Below are positions 1-13,065 of a DNA stretch of 64,000 nucleotides, piece by piece. Position 1 is the first letter of the stretch. Every line of letters begins with the position of its first letter. The notes beneath the pieces were generated by a model. That model was not told the origin of the DNA. It saw nothing but the letters and a program-made list of their open reading frames with translations, and ran no database searches. Source of the stretch: Irpex lacteus (Eukaryota; Basidiomycota; Agaricomycetes; Polyporales; Irpicaceae); the NCBI GenBank assembly GCA_001986395.2, contig MQVO02000004.1:620001-684000 (forward strand). Direction: 5' to 3'. The translations under genes and the position numbers were made by a program.

Positions 1-2
1 AT

Positions 3-1085
3 CCCGAAACCAGCAATGTGCTTAAATTTCTCGTCTATCACGGGATACAAGCACGCCACGTTGAATGGCCCCTGAAGGGGCTGAGGGACAGACCCATACA
101 ACTATGTCTACTCAACATATATCTCACTGTAGCTACTGCATTGACAAGTACGCCGGGCACGAGAGTCTTGATCGACTTCTTGCTGCACGATGGAGACGGT
201 ACTCAATCCGCATCCTTTCAGCTCTTTAGCGGTTTAGGGATTGAACAAGATGTGCGGTTAGAAGGTCTGTCCAACTGCTAATCGAGTTGGGCGGGAACTC
301 GATACTGAACACATCTGGCATAGGACACCCGATTACGAATGGCATCACTGGCAGGCTAGTAGAGTCTCTTCAGTCAGTCATTTCGGCGCCAGGCACGAGC
401 AACGACCCGCTCTATTCAGCAATTCGCTCTTGCCAGGCAGCGATGGCTATTTTGCTCCTCCTGAACATGGATCCCGGCGGATTTGCAGAGATTCGTGACA
501 TTTTCGCCTCACTGGGTGCATCCATCCGTCATCTGGTATCAGCATTGGCAGATTGCCAAACTGGGGATAAATCGCTAGACTCTGCCATCGTCTCGCCGCG
601 CCCATACGAGGAGAAAGTCGGTATTGCAGACGTAGCGCATGCATGCATCTACATGATAAATTATCGCGACCGACGCCGGAGCTCCGAAGACAACACCTAT
701 GGTGGCTGGCAACCTCGGCCTTACGACCTCTGGCTTCAACAGTTCTCAGAACCAGAAAGCATATTCCCTGACGAACTCATCTACATACTCGGGCAGCTGG
801 ATACCGATCCGGATCTACGAAAAGAATCCTATCGTTTACGCAGATTAGACGAATTGGGTTGGAAGCCGCCGTCCGTGGATTTAGACAAGAACTTGGACAT
901 CACTGCACCGGACGAAAACAGTCGGTACATCGTGGTCGAAAAAATACGTTCGAGCCGATAACTTTCTCAACGCCGCTGCGAGCGGCCTCAAGAACCACGA
1001 GTCTGCAGTTGATATATTATGGGTTCCCGTGGACGAATGGAATCCCTTCTCAATGATCTACGAAAGAACACCAGGTTCCGCCTAG
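3..1085 (+). pseudogene. 3' part of unrecognised gene, reading frame broken
   Basis: The gene enters from the left edge. Coding-like sequence runs in frame 3 to a stop at 279-281. It continues in frame 2 from about 245 to a stop at 959-961, then in frame 3 again from 942 to TAG at 1083-1085. The last switch lies in a run of six A at 939-944: skipping one A joins VVEK to YVRADNFLNAAASG and gives 46 more open codons. The first switch (about 250-281) has no homopolymer, and no GT-AG intron of normal length bridges it. Segments such as VLKFLVYHG and VQLLIELGGNS faintly recall ankyrin helices, but I cannot assign a family. It could be a decayed gene, a gene with assembly indels, or one with unrecognised introns. 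Confidence 0.4.
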
Positions 1086-2006
1086 TTTCGTGGCTCGCGC
1101 TGCACCCGTGCGAGGGTTATGGGTCACCCTGAGTTCCTTCGAACCAGGCTGCGGTTATGTCTTAGTCCCCTTTTCCTACCCTTGTCTTTCTATCCGGGTC
1201 CCGTTTGTTTCTCTCCTGAAAGTTCTGTTTCGTCGGTACGCTTCTGCGTATGTGCTGTGGTTGTTACTCGTCGTCATCGAAACTGACCAGATCTGACTAC
1301 CGGTCAATACATGGATGTCGACGACGCAGCATTTTTACTGGATTTTGTATATTCTGTGAGCAGCGTACAGCGATCACTATGTCAGGATATGTGACATGTG
1401 TAGACGATGTGCTTTGCATTTACCTTGCGCAGTCTACTTACTGTACCAATATTGCTCGCTATGTTTTCACCGCTTGCGTAGATTCTAGTCCAATTTGTCA
1501 AACGCATTGACATTCATTTATATCAATATGGACACGCATGTCCGCGGTTGAGCGCGGTCGTGTCCCTATCCACTATATCGTACTCGTAATACATGTTCGT
1601 ACCACAGTACCAACTACCAAATATACCCTAAGATCTGTAAATGCAAGCAAATGTAGCGGATACCTCCTATCGGGGCCAAAGACGAAGAGTCAAATGCCGA
1701 TTCATAGCGTACAGCGATAGACGATCCCAGCGGCGGTGAGGAGGGTGAGAAGAATGTCGGAATGTATGAGTCTGCGTGTGACCGCGCAGGTACTTGGGTG
1801 GCGGCGATAAAGGAGGGGATGGCGGGTTAGAGGGAGAGAGGGGTCTAGGATATCATTCATGTGTATTGCAGAATAAATAGGCGGAAGGATGAACTTCCGG
1901 TGCGGTGAGAGAACGTGAAGATATCATGCGATAGTGTGGGGAACGTGGGGATGAGCCGCACGTCCGAGGGAGCAGTAGAGTCTCCAGGTATACGCACACT
2001 CAAAGC
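1086..2006. other. intergenic, no gene seen
   Basis: This holds only short open frames without codon coherence on either strand. The right end should contain the 3' UTR of the SAM synthetase gene, which is transcribed leftward. Confidence 0.6.
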
Positions 2007-3471
2007 TTAGAGCTTGAGCTGCTTGGGCTTCTCCCAGTTGTACTCGGGGTTACCTGAATAAGGAATGAGTTCAGACTGGTCTCACGGTTATAAGCAATGA
2101 GACTTACCGAAGTGGCCGTAGGAGGCAGTCTTGCGGTAGATGGGCTTCTGGAGATCGAGCTGTTGCACTGTACAAAAGCCGATCATCAGATGCGTGTCTC
2201 AATACAGTAAACTATAGGACGAACCGATGACACCAGGACGGAGATCCCAGTTGTTGCGGATAACCTCGACGAGCTCAGCGTTGGTCTTCTTGCCGGTGCC
2301 GTAGGTGTCAACGAAGACAGACAAGGGCTCAGCGACACCAATGGCGTATGAGAGCTGGACAAGGGCGCGACGGGCGAGGCCAGCGGCAACGAGCGACTTG
2401 GCAATCCAGCGAGCGGTGTAAGCAGCCGAACGATCGACCTTGGAGAAATCCTTGCCGGAGAAGGCACCTCCACCGTGGGCACCCCAACCACCGTAGGTGT
2501 CGACGATGATCTTACGGCCAGTAAGACCAGCATCTCCCTGGGGTCCACCAATCACGAAACGTCCTGAGGGTTGAATCTATTTAATAACAGGTCAGCGCTT
2601 TTCTCACGCTACAGCAATTCACACATACGTGGTAGACGGTGCGCTCGTCCAGGAGGTTAGCGGGAATGACCTGCTTGATGACCTTCTCGAGAATCTCCTT
2701 GCGAAGATCCTCAGTAGAAATCTCCTCAGCGTGCTGGGTGGAGACGACGATGGTGTCAACACGGAGAGGAATGGTGGCACCGCCATCCTGCTTGTACTCG
2801 ACGGTGACCTGAGTCTTGGAATCAGGGCGGAGCCATGGGAGAGCACCAGTCTTGCGGGCAACAGCCAAGGCGCTGTTGAGCTTGTGGGCGAGGACGACCG
2901 TAAGAGGCATGTATTCCTCAGTCTCATCGGTGGCATATCCGAACATGATACCCTGATCACCGGCACCAATGTTTTCGAGAGAACCGTGGTCGAGACCCTG
3001 AGCAATGTCGGGAGACTGCTGCTCGATGGCAACAAGGATGTTGCAGGTCTTGTAGTCGAAGCCCTTGGAAGAGTCGTCGTAGCCAATCTCCTTGATGGTC
3101 TCACGGATGACCTTTTGGTAGTCGATGTTGGCCTTGGTGGTGATCTCACCGAAAACCATGATCATGCCGGTCTTGGAGGCAGTCTCGCAAGCGACCTTGG
3201 AGAAGGGGTCCTGAGCCAAGCAGGCATCGAGCTGTGGCGAGTAGGTCAGTCAGATTTGATCCTTCAACGGTATACACGCCGCCACAACCACGTACGATGG
3301 CATCCGAGACCTGGTCACAAATCTTATCTGTTTTGAAAACATTTAACACGTATTCTCTTCTATCACAATTGGACATCACGACATACCTGGGTGACCCTCT
3401 CCTACCGACTCGGAGGTGAACAAGAAGTGGCCCGGAGCGAGCGCAGCGTGAGCAGAACCGTTGGTTGGCAT
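2007..3471 (-). CDS. SAM1: S-adenosylmethionine synthetase (methionine adenosyltransferase)
   Basis: Makes S-adenosylmethionine from methionine and ATP in the cytosol. Six exons join in phase: 3471-3387, 3327-3296, 3231-2629, 2576-2225, 2167-2108 and 2053-2007, giving 392 residues, the usual length for the family. The N-terminal block [17 protein letters not shown] spans the first intron, which confirms the splice. The ATP-binding GAGDQG motif is at residues 128-133 and the phosphate-binding GGGAFSGKD loop at 275-283. The start is the ATG opening [11 protein letters not shown], a short leader before the conserved block. Exon 2 is only 32 nt. The next gene on the same strand starts 442 bp further along, so each probably has its own promoter. 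Long open frames on the opposite strand across exon 3 are shadows of strong codon bias, which suggests high expression. Confidence 0.97.
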
Positions 3472-3912
3472 TTCGAGGAGGCTGCGACGACGAGGGCAGG
3501 AGAGATGGAGGGACGTGGCAAAGGGATCGTTCGAGCCTCTGAACGTGAGCCAACTCAATTTTATGAGAGTGGGACCCCGACCACCCGCCCACGCGCTATC
3601 ACGCAATCGCATCGTATCATCGTCCGCCACGGTTGTGAACAAAATACACCTGCCGCGGCTTCCAAGATTCCAGGGGCTGGGAGACTTACGTACAAGAACG
3701 CACTAATAGACTCGTGTGGGAAGGCCAAATTAATTTGTGCAGAAGAGTAAATTAGTCGTAATATCGACAGAGTCCGTATGTGGTAGGTAAAGTTCAAACT
3801 ATAGCTACAATAGTAATAAATAGATGCAGTTGTGGCAGAGGATGGACGCATGTGCGCAAAGCACACGTAATGAGTAGATGGTGGCAGATTATCGGATAAG
3901 TATGCGTAGTGT

Positions 3913-5668
3913 TTACTTTTGGAAAAACGCCTTAAGCACCTGGCCGAGTATAACAAGCGCAGGTTGCATGAGAGCCTCCTCACCGGCGAACGTGGTGCGA
4001 AGGAAGTTGACACGCTGCAATAGAGTTCAGTCTATCAGTATGAGAACAGTCTATATAGACAGCGAGTACTCACGTCTTGTATGGGAATCTCGCTGTCGAC
4101 GAGCTTCAATGTGCTCTCCGACGCGGGAGCCACAAAGATGCTTCCGGGCATAACTACCAGCCCAGCGTCCAGACATTGCTCAAATAGCTCGTCCATCAAC
4201 TCTGGTACGTTTGTCCTCGTCGGTGATTTCAACGTATCGCGCACGTCGCATCGGTATCTCGGGTGCTTGCGAATATGCACGTCAATCCAAACGAACATGC
4301 CTGCCTGTGGCGTCTCCGCACTAGCGTAGCCAGTACTGGCAACTTCTTTCTCAAAGTGTTCGAGGAAGATGTCTCGACGACGCTGATATTCTCGACGAAG
4401 GCTGCGAGTCCACCTGTCGAACCCTTCGAGCTGCCATCCTGAAGAGCTAAGCATCTCCGTGATGAATATCTGGCCGAAGGCGTGCGGGTGCTGCGTCGAA
4501 CTGTCATTAAGGGTGACGAGATGCTCGTGGAAGAATTGGCTGCTTGTAATCCAGCCAAGACGCATTCCGGGCATCATAATCTTGCTAAAGCTGCATTACG
4601 TTGGCTAGGTCAGCATATGCTCGTGAGCTAATATTAGATACTTGAATAGGCGCACCTGTCAACTCGAAGGACGCGGCCGTCGACGTCCATCGAGAGGAAT
4701 GACGGCATGAGCAGATCTTTTGTTTCGGAGGATTCTTCATCGACATATTGGAGGTGGTAGTACGGATCGTCTTCGACAATAATAATGTCGAATCGTTGGC
4801 ACAACTCATAGATTTTCTCCCTGCGTTCAACACTCAAAGTGCATCCTGTGGGGTTCTGTCCAGATCTTTGAACGCCAGAGTTCAATGAGCAATCTATAAA
4901 ACACCGAGGGCTTCAGACTTCGTGCGACTTACGGAACGGTGTACAGCACATGCGGCCTTCTCCCGTGAACACTCTCGTCCCAACTCTCCATGATCCTCTC
5001 CAACTCCTCGGGTACGAGCCCACCCTTGTCAATCTTCACCGGCACCCAGCTGACGCCGTGCGACAGCGGTGCATTCGTGAGAGCATTGAAAGAGAACTCG
5101 TCCGCCAGAAAATGGTCGCCTGGGCTCCCAAGCAACCTAAAGCACTTGGTCACACCGTCCATATTCCCGACCGTGAGTGTGCAGACATGGTCTCGAGGAG
5201 AGTGGTAGTGGTTCGTGAGTTCCGTAACGGCTTGCTGGGCTTCTGGGAGACCTGCACCAGCGCTATACGCCATGGCGGTTTTGATCGGAATGCTGCATGG
5301 TTCGTCCCGCGTGGATGAGAACCATTGCGTGGGTGTGGCTGTGCTTGCAGCTGTTCCTGAGGAAGAGGCTTCTCGCCACGTACGGACGGGATCTTCGATG
5401 TCTGCCGCGGTGGAAGCGACTTCGTAGTGTACGGATTTGATGGGGTACAGGGAGTAATGAGGATCACCTGCGTAGATGACATCAGAGGTAAGTAGAGGAA
5501 TAGGTAGAAGAGAAGCGTATGGGCCGCACCTGTCCCGAGACTAATCATATTGGGTCTTCGTTTTGTGAGTCGCCATAAGGCCTTCATGGCATTGGGCTTG
5601 CGTTGGCGTGCTTCAAGCGACAGGTGGTGACTCAGGTCCATAGCGTGCACTGCGGTGATACCAGGCAT
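3913..5668 (-). CDS. ARO8: PLP-dependent aromatic/2-aminoadipate aminotransferase, ARO8-like
   Basis: A class I/II aminotransferase of the fungal ARO8/kynurenine aminotransferase type. It transfers amino groups between aromatic amino acids or 2-aminoadipate and 2-oxo acids. Five exons agree in phase: 5668-5530, 5467-4933, 4865-4656, 4590-4074 and 4014-3913, giving 500 residues, typical for the ARO8 group. DLSHHLSLEARQRKPN opens the fold, TVPSGQNPTG is the substrate and PLP loop, and IIIVEDDPYY carries the cofactor-ring Asp and Tyr. SFSKIMMPGMRLGW places the Schiff-base lysine at residue 298, rebuilt across an intron. The ATG at 5668-5666 was chosen because conserved sequence starts about 10 residues later; a short upstream exon cannot be excluded. 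The exact substrate cannot be read from sequence. Confidence 0.93.
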
Positions 5669-7632
5669 CACGAGGTAACGTCTCTGTCAAGAGTAGTCTT
5701 TTAGAGGGAGGAAGAGAGGTGGAGGAATGAAGTCACAGCAAATTCACTGCGCACCTTTATATACCCTCGCAGTTGGTTATGACTGATGTCGGAGGAGGTG
5801 ATACATCGGCCCCTGTCATCGTATGTAATGCCGATTTTGACTTGCGACAATGACGGCGGACAGCGATACTGGCGCACACAAGCCGTTGCAGTGTGCGGTG
5901 ACGGACGCCCGATATAGCACAACGATTGGGCTTTCGCGCCAGCCTGACTATCTTATCGTCTGACTCCCTCTGTAGATATCCTACGGATCATGCCCCCATG
6001 TACGATAACACCATGCTCATTAATCGATAGGAAGAACTGCGAGCCACTGGGAGCAGAGACGTTATTCTTGATATACCAGAAAATAGAAATAAGGCACTTA
6101 CTGTGCGAACGCAATGATGGCATAGCGCATGGCGGTGACTCTGCGAAGATAGCACTTTTGCTGCCTTTCGGGACGCCTGCGGATGCTGTGTTATTGACTG
6201 ATTGACGAAGGTAACGTTCGGCTGGACCCATCCAAGCGAGAAGACCCACGCCAGACAGTTTTGTGTGGCTGTAACGGCAGACGGAGATTTCGCGCCAAGG
6301 TGCGAGAACGATTGGCTCCGAAACCTTACTGTGAACGAACGACTTCGCTGCGCGCGACGCCGACGAGTCAGTTTTTTGAGTCGGGCGCGCATCTGCATGA
6401 CTATGGCATCTGTGTTGTTTCATGGAGCATAGCCATGAGCATTACCAAGCTTTGACTGGGGAGAATGATAAGATGGCAAAGAGGTGGGTCAAAGTAGCCA
6501 TCGCAATGTAAGTCAGAAAACTGCATATTTAACAGGAATTAATAAACAAATGCTTACAATTATACCTGTGAATAAGAGACATGACCATCAGTAACTACTG
6601 ATTGTTCACTTCGTATTCATGGTAATTAACAGCTGCGATAGAGAGGAAAGCGACAATAAGGACCCTTCGGGTAGAGATGAGGTCAGCATCGTCGGCGCAC
6701 GAAATTTTTGCACTGACTTGAATCGGAGTATAAACCGGAGGCAGTTGCCGCTGGCCACAGCGTCTATCCTCAGAAACAGTATTCACCTTGATGCACTGTA
6801 GTCGGTATCAATATCTGAGGAGGATGTTGTCGTCAGTCATAGTAGCTATGTGCCACGCTTCAATCAGATTTTTTGTCATCGTAGCTGTAACTTGAGACTA
6901 CCCTATTTCCGTCTCAAAGACTGATGGCTATGGACGCTGTTGTAAACCATAGTAACACACCCTCCACGCGCATGGTACGCACACTGGGACGGATATTGGA
7001 CATCCTACAATGGTGTGGTAGTTGGAATTGACACACTGACATCTGCTCGTTGTAAGCTTAGCTACTGCATGAAGTAGCAGTGCCGTGCACTCAGCCGAGG
7101 CTACAGTAGCAGTGACCTTGAAAATGCTCGAGCTCGTGTCTACCGTGCCTCGCCAATGCCATGCCAGTACTACCCGTGTTCTACCTGATGTCCGCTGGGG
7201 GCGCATCCTGGACACATGCACCTAGTAATCCATCGTACGTAAGGAATGGTCCTTGCTGAGGCTGTTCGTCCGACGAAAGGCGAATGTCCCGAAACCAGGC
7301 TGTCGACTCTGAAGAATTTTTTAAAAGTGCAGAAATTCTCAAGACAAGTGTCGTTGCAGGACAGCGAATTGGGCCGTTTTTCTTGCAGTTTTAGCTGGAT
7401 GTTTCTATTTTTGGGCTCGGAATTGATGGGAAGACCAGCCGAAGTACCGCCAGGGGGAAGATGGGCGTCTTGTGACATCTACCAGTGATATGATATGACG
7501 TCGGGCGTGAATGGAACAGTTGGATCTCTTAAACCTCGCGCGTGTTGTTTCTCATCTCTAACCACGACCACAACCTCGAGAGTTTAAAATCGACGACAGC
7601 GACACCGACGTAGTCGCCCTCACCCTCAAACC
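5669..7632. other. gene-free stretch of about 2 kb
   Basis: From 5950 to 6430 several overlapping frames are open on both strands at once, with no family signature or plausible splice sites. I take this as chance openness. The right end (7500-7632) should hold the promoter and 5' UTR of the NADH dehydrogenase gene, and the left end the promoter of the aminotransferase. No repeats or transposon motifs were recognised. Confidence 0.55.
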
Positions 7633-10510
7633 ATGTCCGTGTCGGCCCCGACGGCGTTCGGCGCGCTCAGACATGCGTCGCTAGTGGGAACACGCGCATC
7701 AACGACCGTAGCCTCCAGGAACGTCTTCCAAGCTTTGCGAGCCCACAAAAGTATACCTCCATTTTCTAGACATGTACATACATTGGATACCCGAAGAACG
7801 ACGATACCCAGCGGGTTCCAGAGAAGCTTCGCCAGAGCCTTCTCTTCCACCGGTGCGAGGTTGGATGCACCCGAGAAGCCGCGACGGAGGATACCACAGT
7901 TCCGAACGGTGGTCAAGTACACGGGATATCTGATTGGGTCGACTGCTGTTGGTCTATTTGTACTGACTGGCGCGATATTCCTTCACGACGCGTTTACGTA
8001 TAACGAAAAGGTATGCTCTTAGTATACGGTTCGCAATGAGGTCTCACATATGAACTCTGTAGCATATTGAAGGTGTTCCCGTTGCCCCACTTGCACTCCA
8101 ACCAGAGCGAGGTGGCCCAAAGAACCTACCTATCGTGAAGTCGTACTTGAATGACATTGAAGATGAAACGCAAGAGGCTCTGAGCACGAGACCTCATTTG
8201 GTTATTGTTGGTGCTGGCTGGGGTGTACGTTCTTTCATATTTTCTCTTGCGACACTCATGCATGACACTGTATTGCCCATCTTAGGCTATCGGTATCTTG
8301 AATAAACTGAACCCTGGTGACTACCACGTCACGGTCATATCCCCGGAAACGTATACCACATTCACGCCACTCCTTCCTTGTAAGTGTGATTCGCCGGATA
8401 GCTTTGAATCTATATTGAAGCTGGAACAACATGGTTTAATAGCTGCTGCTGTCGGCACGGTACAAGTTCGTTCTCTCATCGAACCTGTTCGGAAGATCAT
8501 CGCCAGGCTCAAGGGACATCTTATCACAGCGAAGGTCGATGTCGACTACCTTACTTCCCGAAACAAAATCTGACGTCTTGCATAGGCAGTAGATTTGGTC
8601 ATGTCGGAACGATTGGTAGAAGTACAATTGGAGTTACCCAGCGGAGCTTACCAGAATATCTATGTCCCGTAAGCCAACCATTATTCCTTCTGTTTTCGAT
8701 ATTTATCAAGTCACTCGTAGCTATGATAAATTGGTTATTGCTGTCGGTTCGACTTCTGCGACTCATGGTGTCCCCGGTCTCGACAACTGCTTCCAACTGA
8801 AAACAGTCGCCGATGCATTGAGAATGAGGCAAAGGATCATCGGTACGCATACAGACTCAAAGTTATCAGTTAAACTATGCTGACTCCACTTATATGACTG
8901 TAGACAACTTTGAGGCCGCTGCATTACCTACCACGACTCCAGAGGAACGGAAACGCCTGCTGAGCTTCGTTGTATGTGGTGGTGGACCCACTGGTGTTGA
9001 AACTGCTGCTGAGATCTACGACTTGTGCCAAGAGGATATCATCAACTATGTGAGTTTATGCAATTTATAGTCGCAATAGATTATACTAACAACCACGCAG
9101 TATCCCAAGATCTGCCGAAAGGACGTCTCCATCAGTGTCATCCAAAGTCGAAGCCATATCCTGAATACAGTGCGCATATATCCATACTTTCCTTCCTCGC
9201 TTAAACAAACTGACACTTTGCATAGTACTCCGAAGCCATCTCCAAGTTCGCCGAAGACAAGTTCCTCCACGACGGCATCAATCTCATCACTAACGCCCGA
9301 GTTTCTGCTGTTACACCCGACTATGTTACCTACACCGTAAAACTTTCAGACGGGAAGACGGAGAAGCATGATATTCCGAGTAACTTTGTCCTTTGGAGCA
9401 CGGGTATTGCTATGAATCCGTTTGTGGCGAGGGTTTCAAGCCTGCTGTGAGTTTACCTCCTCAAGAGTTATCAGCGATTTGAAGTCGAGTTCAAGTCGCT
9501 GACTTATTTGATGCTGTTTAGGCCGAACCAAGTACATAAAAAGGCTATCGAAGTGGATGCGCATCTCCGCGTGAAGGGAGCCCCGACTGGTACGGTATAT
9601 GCTATCGGTGACGCGAGCACGGTCAGTACAGTCTCCTTTCTTTGAAATACGGTGATGTTAATTCGTGCGCACAGATTGAGACGTCCATCGTCAGCCATCT
9701 TCTTGAGCTTGTTGATGAATCCGATAAGAACAAGGACGGAAAGATCGACTTCGAAGAGTGGTCGGATATGGGTTAGTTTTCTTGCTTTTGTCTTGAGAGG
9801 CGATAGTTAACCTATCCTACTATTCAGTGACCAAAATCAAGAAGAAAATTCCAATGTCTGAGGAACATCTTAGCAAGGTTAGCCATTTGATTACCTGATT
9901 CTACAGCACTGGCTCACCTCTCTTGGTTAGGTCCGCGAGCTCTTCGACCTCTACGATTCGGACGCAGACAACTCCCTCAACCTCAACGAACTTGCTGTCC
10001 TCCTTCAAGAAATCGGAAACAAGATAACGGCTCTCCCTGCCACTGCACAAGTCGCGTCTCAGCAGGGCAAGTATCTCGGGACCAAATTCACGAAGCTGGC
10101 GAAGAAGCAGCCGATGCTGGAGAAGAACGAGCTCGGTCTGAGCGGAGTGGGTGTTGACGAGCTTGTTGCCCAGCCGTTCAGGTATATGCATTTGGGGTCG
10201 TTGGCGTGAGTTTCTGTTTCGTTGCTTGAACGTTGAGGTATTGATTTAGTTGTGTTTGAAGGTATATTGGCAATGCGGCGGTATTCGACTTGGGCAAGTA
10301 TAGCTTTATGGGCGGGTTGGCTGCGATGTATGCGTGGAGGAGCGTGTACTGGAGTGAGCAAGTCAGCGCGAGGACGAGGGCGCTATTGATGATTGACTGG
10401 GTCATCCGGTGAGTTTTGGTTTGATTATCGGTGCGTCAGGATAGAACTGATGGAGATTCTATAGTGGTATATGGGGACGAGACCTATCTAGACTTAGAAC
10501 TGAGAAGTAG
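7633..10510 (+). CDS. NDE1: mitochondrial type-II NAD(P)H dehydrogenase with EF-hands
   Basis: A single-subunit, rotenone-insensitive NAD(P)H:ubiquinone oxidoreductase of the inner mitochondrial membrane. Fifteen exons agree in phase: 7633-8010, 8063-8224, 8286-8379, 8443-8534, 8586-8668, 8721-8842, 8904-9049, 9101-9169, 9226-9446, 9522-9621, 9675-9771, 9828-9877, 9931-10205, 10262-10408 and 10465-10510 (693 residues). A basic Arg/Ser-rich presequence is followed by a hydrophobic segment near residues 100-118. The FAD dinucleotide fold GAGWG is at 176-180 and the NAD(P)H fold CGGGPTG at 335-341. Two EF-hand loops, 506-517 (DKNKDGKIDFEE) and 547-558, mark the calcium-responsive class usually facing the intermembrane space. 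The C-terminal GIWGRDLSRL membrane anchor is present. External location is inferred from the EF-hands and the hydrophobic segment. Convergent with CLP1, 222 bp apart. Confidence 0.95.
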
Positions 10511-10732
10511 ACAAGAGATACTCGACGGGTTGGACTGCTCTGATAAAACTTCGTTTTTGTCCTTCTCTGCGATGTCATGACGCTGATCTACGTTGTATGG
10601 ACCATCTTTTATGTAATACTAATGTCCTTCCATGTTGTCTTTTATTGGTCATTACTTAAGCACACAGTAGACCGAGGTGTGAAAACGGCTTTAGTTTCGG
10701 TTTCTTTGCATTACGACACCCCAGTCGCAACT

Positions 10733-12682
10733 CTATTCCTCCCATTCAAACGATCCCACAATCGCAGTTCTCCCAGCGAGCGGTATCTGAGTTGGCGCAA
10801 GGATTGTCATCTTCTTGTTTGGAATATCCAAGTTGGTACTACAATCAGGATATCAGCATCACCAGTCCAAGCATATCGACTTGACAAGGTGCTTACACAA
10901 TGATGAAACCGACAACATGCAAGTCCAGAATCTCTTCATCGTATCGCTCCGATTCATCTGGGTTTGGAGGCGCGAGTAGAGCAAGTACAGCGTTGTACAG
11001 TCCAGAGCCAGCTTGCGCAGGGTCTACTTGAATGGGTTGCATCTCAGAGACGACACGAGTCGCGCCGATAGGAAGTGCCGAGGAAGGTGCCATTGTTTCT
11101 GCGCGCATTAATTACTTTAACGTTGATGTGGGCACATGAAATAAATCGCGTACCTTCTCCAATACGCCATATAGTCAAGTCACCAAATGGCACGACAAAA
11201 CTTGACGGAGCGAGAGTGAAGTCCATGACTTGTTCCCCGCCTACGATATAGCCCGCTGCGGCTTGCGCTGAAGTGAGCGCGGGCATACCTGGAGGAGGGG
11301 TGAAGCGTTCGCCGTAGAAGTAGGAATGCATTTGGTATTTGTGGACTCTTGAGCGGTATGGTCCGTCAAGCTCTACCACCTAGATGTGCGTGACAGGCGA
11401 GATCAATTATGGGCGTGTATAGCAGCTTGGAAGGAGAAGACATACTCCGCCAGATTTTGGGACTTTCACTACTGAGATACGCCCGGCATAGTTTCGTTGC
11501 ATTTCTGCGTTGAGTTTCTCATGTCCTACTACAAGAATGACGTTGACTGAAACGAATTTTGTAAGCGATAGCACCATATAACCGCATGAAGTGCATACTT
11601 CTGAACGCATCAATGCAAGCTTTGATGAGAGCCTGTCTGTGGTCTGCGTTTCCACCCGTGTTTGCCGCGAATGAGGGCGGTGTGTCCACGATAATTCCGG
11701 AGACGCGACCTTCATAGAATTCAGAATATTCAGCATCACCTTAACACGGTAGACTTTATGGGATTCACCTTGGACGTCATCTTCAAGCCTGTCCCAAACG
11801 TTTTCTCCAAGATTCCGGATTAACCGATCGAGTAGGAGTGGATTACGCTTGACCTCTGCATGTCCGTACCAATAGGCGAGAGGCAACAATGAATTCGACG
11901 TCATGTGTGTAGGAGCCGTTGTTGCTGCTCGACCCAATGTATGTGCAGGAGTCGACGTCTGTAACGGCGCCGGAATGGCTGCGGCAGATATGGTTCCTGG
12001 TAGCAAAGAAGCACCCTAACGTGACGCTATGTGAGCTGCTCGTAAAAAGGGAAAGGCGGACAGTAGTTACCTCGCCAGGGTCGATATTAACGAGCATCGG
12101 GCTCCAGTCCTGCGCCGCTCTTGTCGCATAATTAAGCAGAATCTTCACCAAACTTGTTTTACCCGAGTTCTCAGGACCGAGGACCAATACCCGTGGCGGC
12201 TCCGAGTCTTGGTTATCAGTGCCATATGTTTGTGGTTGTGCATCCTTTGTCTTCTGAAGCGCACGTATACGCATGGCTTCCAAAGCCAAATGCACGTTGC
12301 CGTACGCATTCATAGGGGTCTCATCTGAGATATATTCTGTGGATGGTTGACCTGTGACGTGCTCAAAAATTCATCAAATCAATACAGACGAAATAGGGTC
12401 ATTTGATGAATACACTTATCTCTATCGTACATCCTTGCCACGTAAAAACCGCGGCTTTGCACTCTTCGTAGAAGAGAAACGTCTTCCCCTCGACGAGTTC
12501 TGCGCCAAAAATTTCTGCTTGTCCGCGTACAAGCTGGTCAATGAACTAGAGTCAGTATATCAATTGTTGAATGAGTATTCACGTACCTTGATCGCCAAGG
12601 AAGAACCAGGGTCTAGCTCGAAGCGATATTCACTCTCCGGATTCAGAACCCATTCTCTAGGAACAGCCAATCGTTCGCCCAT
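10733..12682 (-). CDS. CLP1: CLP1, mRNA cleavage/polyadenylation factor IA subunit
   Basis: A nuclear P-loop protein of the pre-mRNA 3'-end processing complex, related to RNA 5'-kinases. Nine exons agree in phase: 12682-12587, 12533-12416, 12351-12071, 12015-11769, 11709-11599, 11546-11446, 11379-11154, 11098-10897 and 10838-10733 (495 residues). The P-loop is GPENSGKTS at 130-138. NIDPGE, GIIVDTPPSF and GYIVGGEQVMDF are family blocks. The C-terminal exon encodes a short block starting VTNLDIPNKKM and ending GSFEWEE. It is easy to miss, because read-through at 10897 gives a false stop. The start ATG opens MGERLAVPREW just before the beta-rich N-terminal domain. The fungal protein normally binds ATP without known kinase activity; this is family knowledge, not seen here. 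Confidence 0.95.
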
Positions 12683-13065
12683 TGTTACGCCCAGATGTAG
12701 CGGCCCGTGAACGTCTGGTTATCTATATGCTAGCTACTGCCTCACAGAGCACACGCAAACAGCAAACGATGATGTTTTATTGTTTACAGACTACTATGCA
12801 GAGGCACACCACGAACACACAGAAAACAGTGAAAGAGTTTGGTTTTGTGGCGCTCACTCCGGATCCTCGCGGCGTCTTCTCACTCCAACCGTATACCTAA
12901 TTTGGAAGGTGTTGTTGTTCAACTACGACGATACCGTGTAGGAAGTCAGAAAATATCGGTCGGCTTTATTAAGGGGAAAAACAATATGACAAATAAATTA
13001 TACTAATTTATAACCAGCAATTAGGTCTTTGATATTCAAGTAATACAGAAAACGCATCCCACAAT
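12683..13065. other. spacer between CLP1 start and CTF18 end
   Basis: About 380 bp with an AT-rich part near 12960-13060 (CTF18 3' UTR) and presumably the CLP1 promoter. No gene or clear motif seen. Confidence 0.6.

Noticed and set aside
2629..3336. 235-codon plus-strand open frame
   Set aside because: Antisense shadow of the strongly codon-biased SAM synthetase exon 3.
5953..6432. Overlapping open frames on both strands
   Set aside because: No motif, no splice pattern, several frames open at once; consistent with chance.
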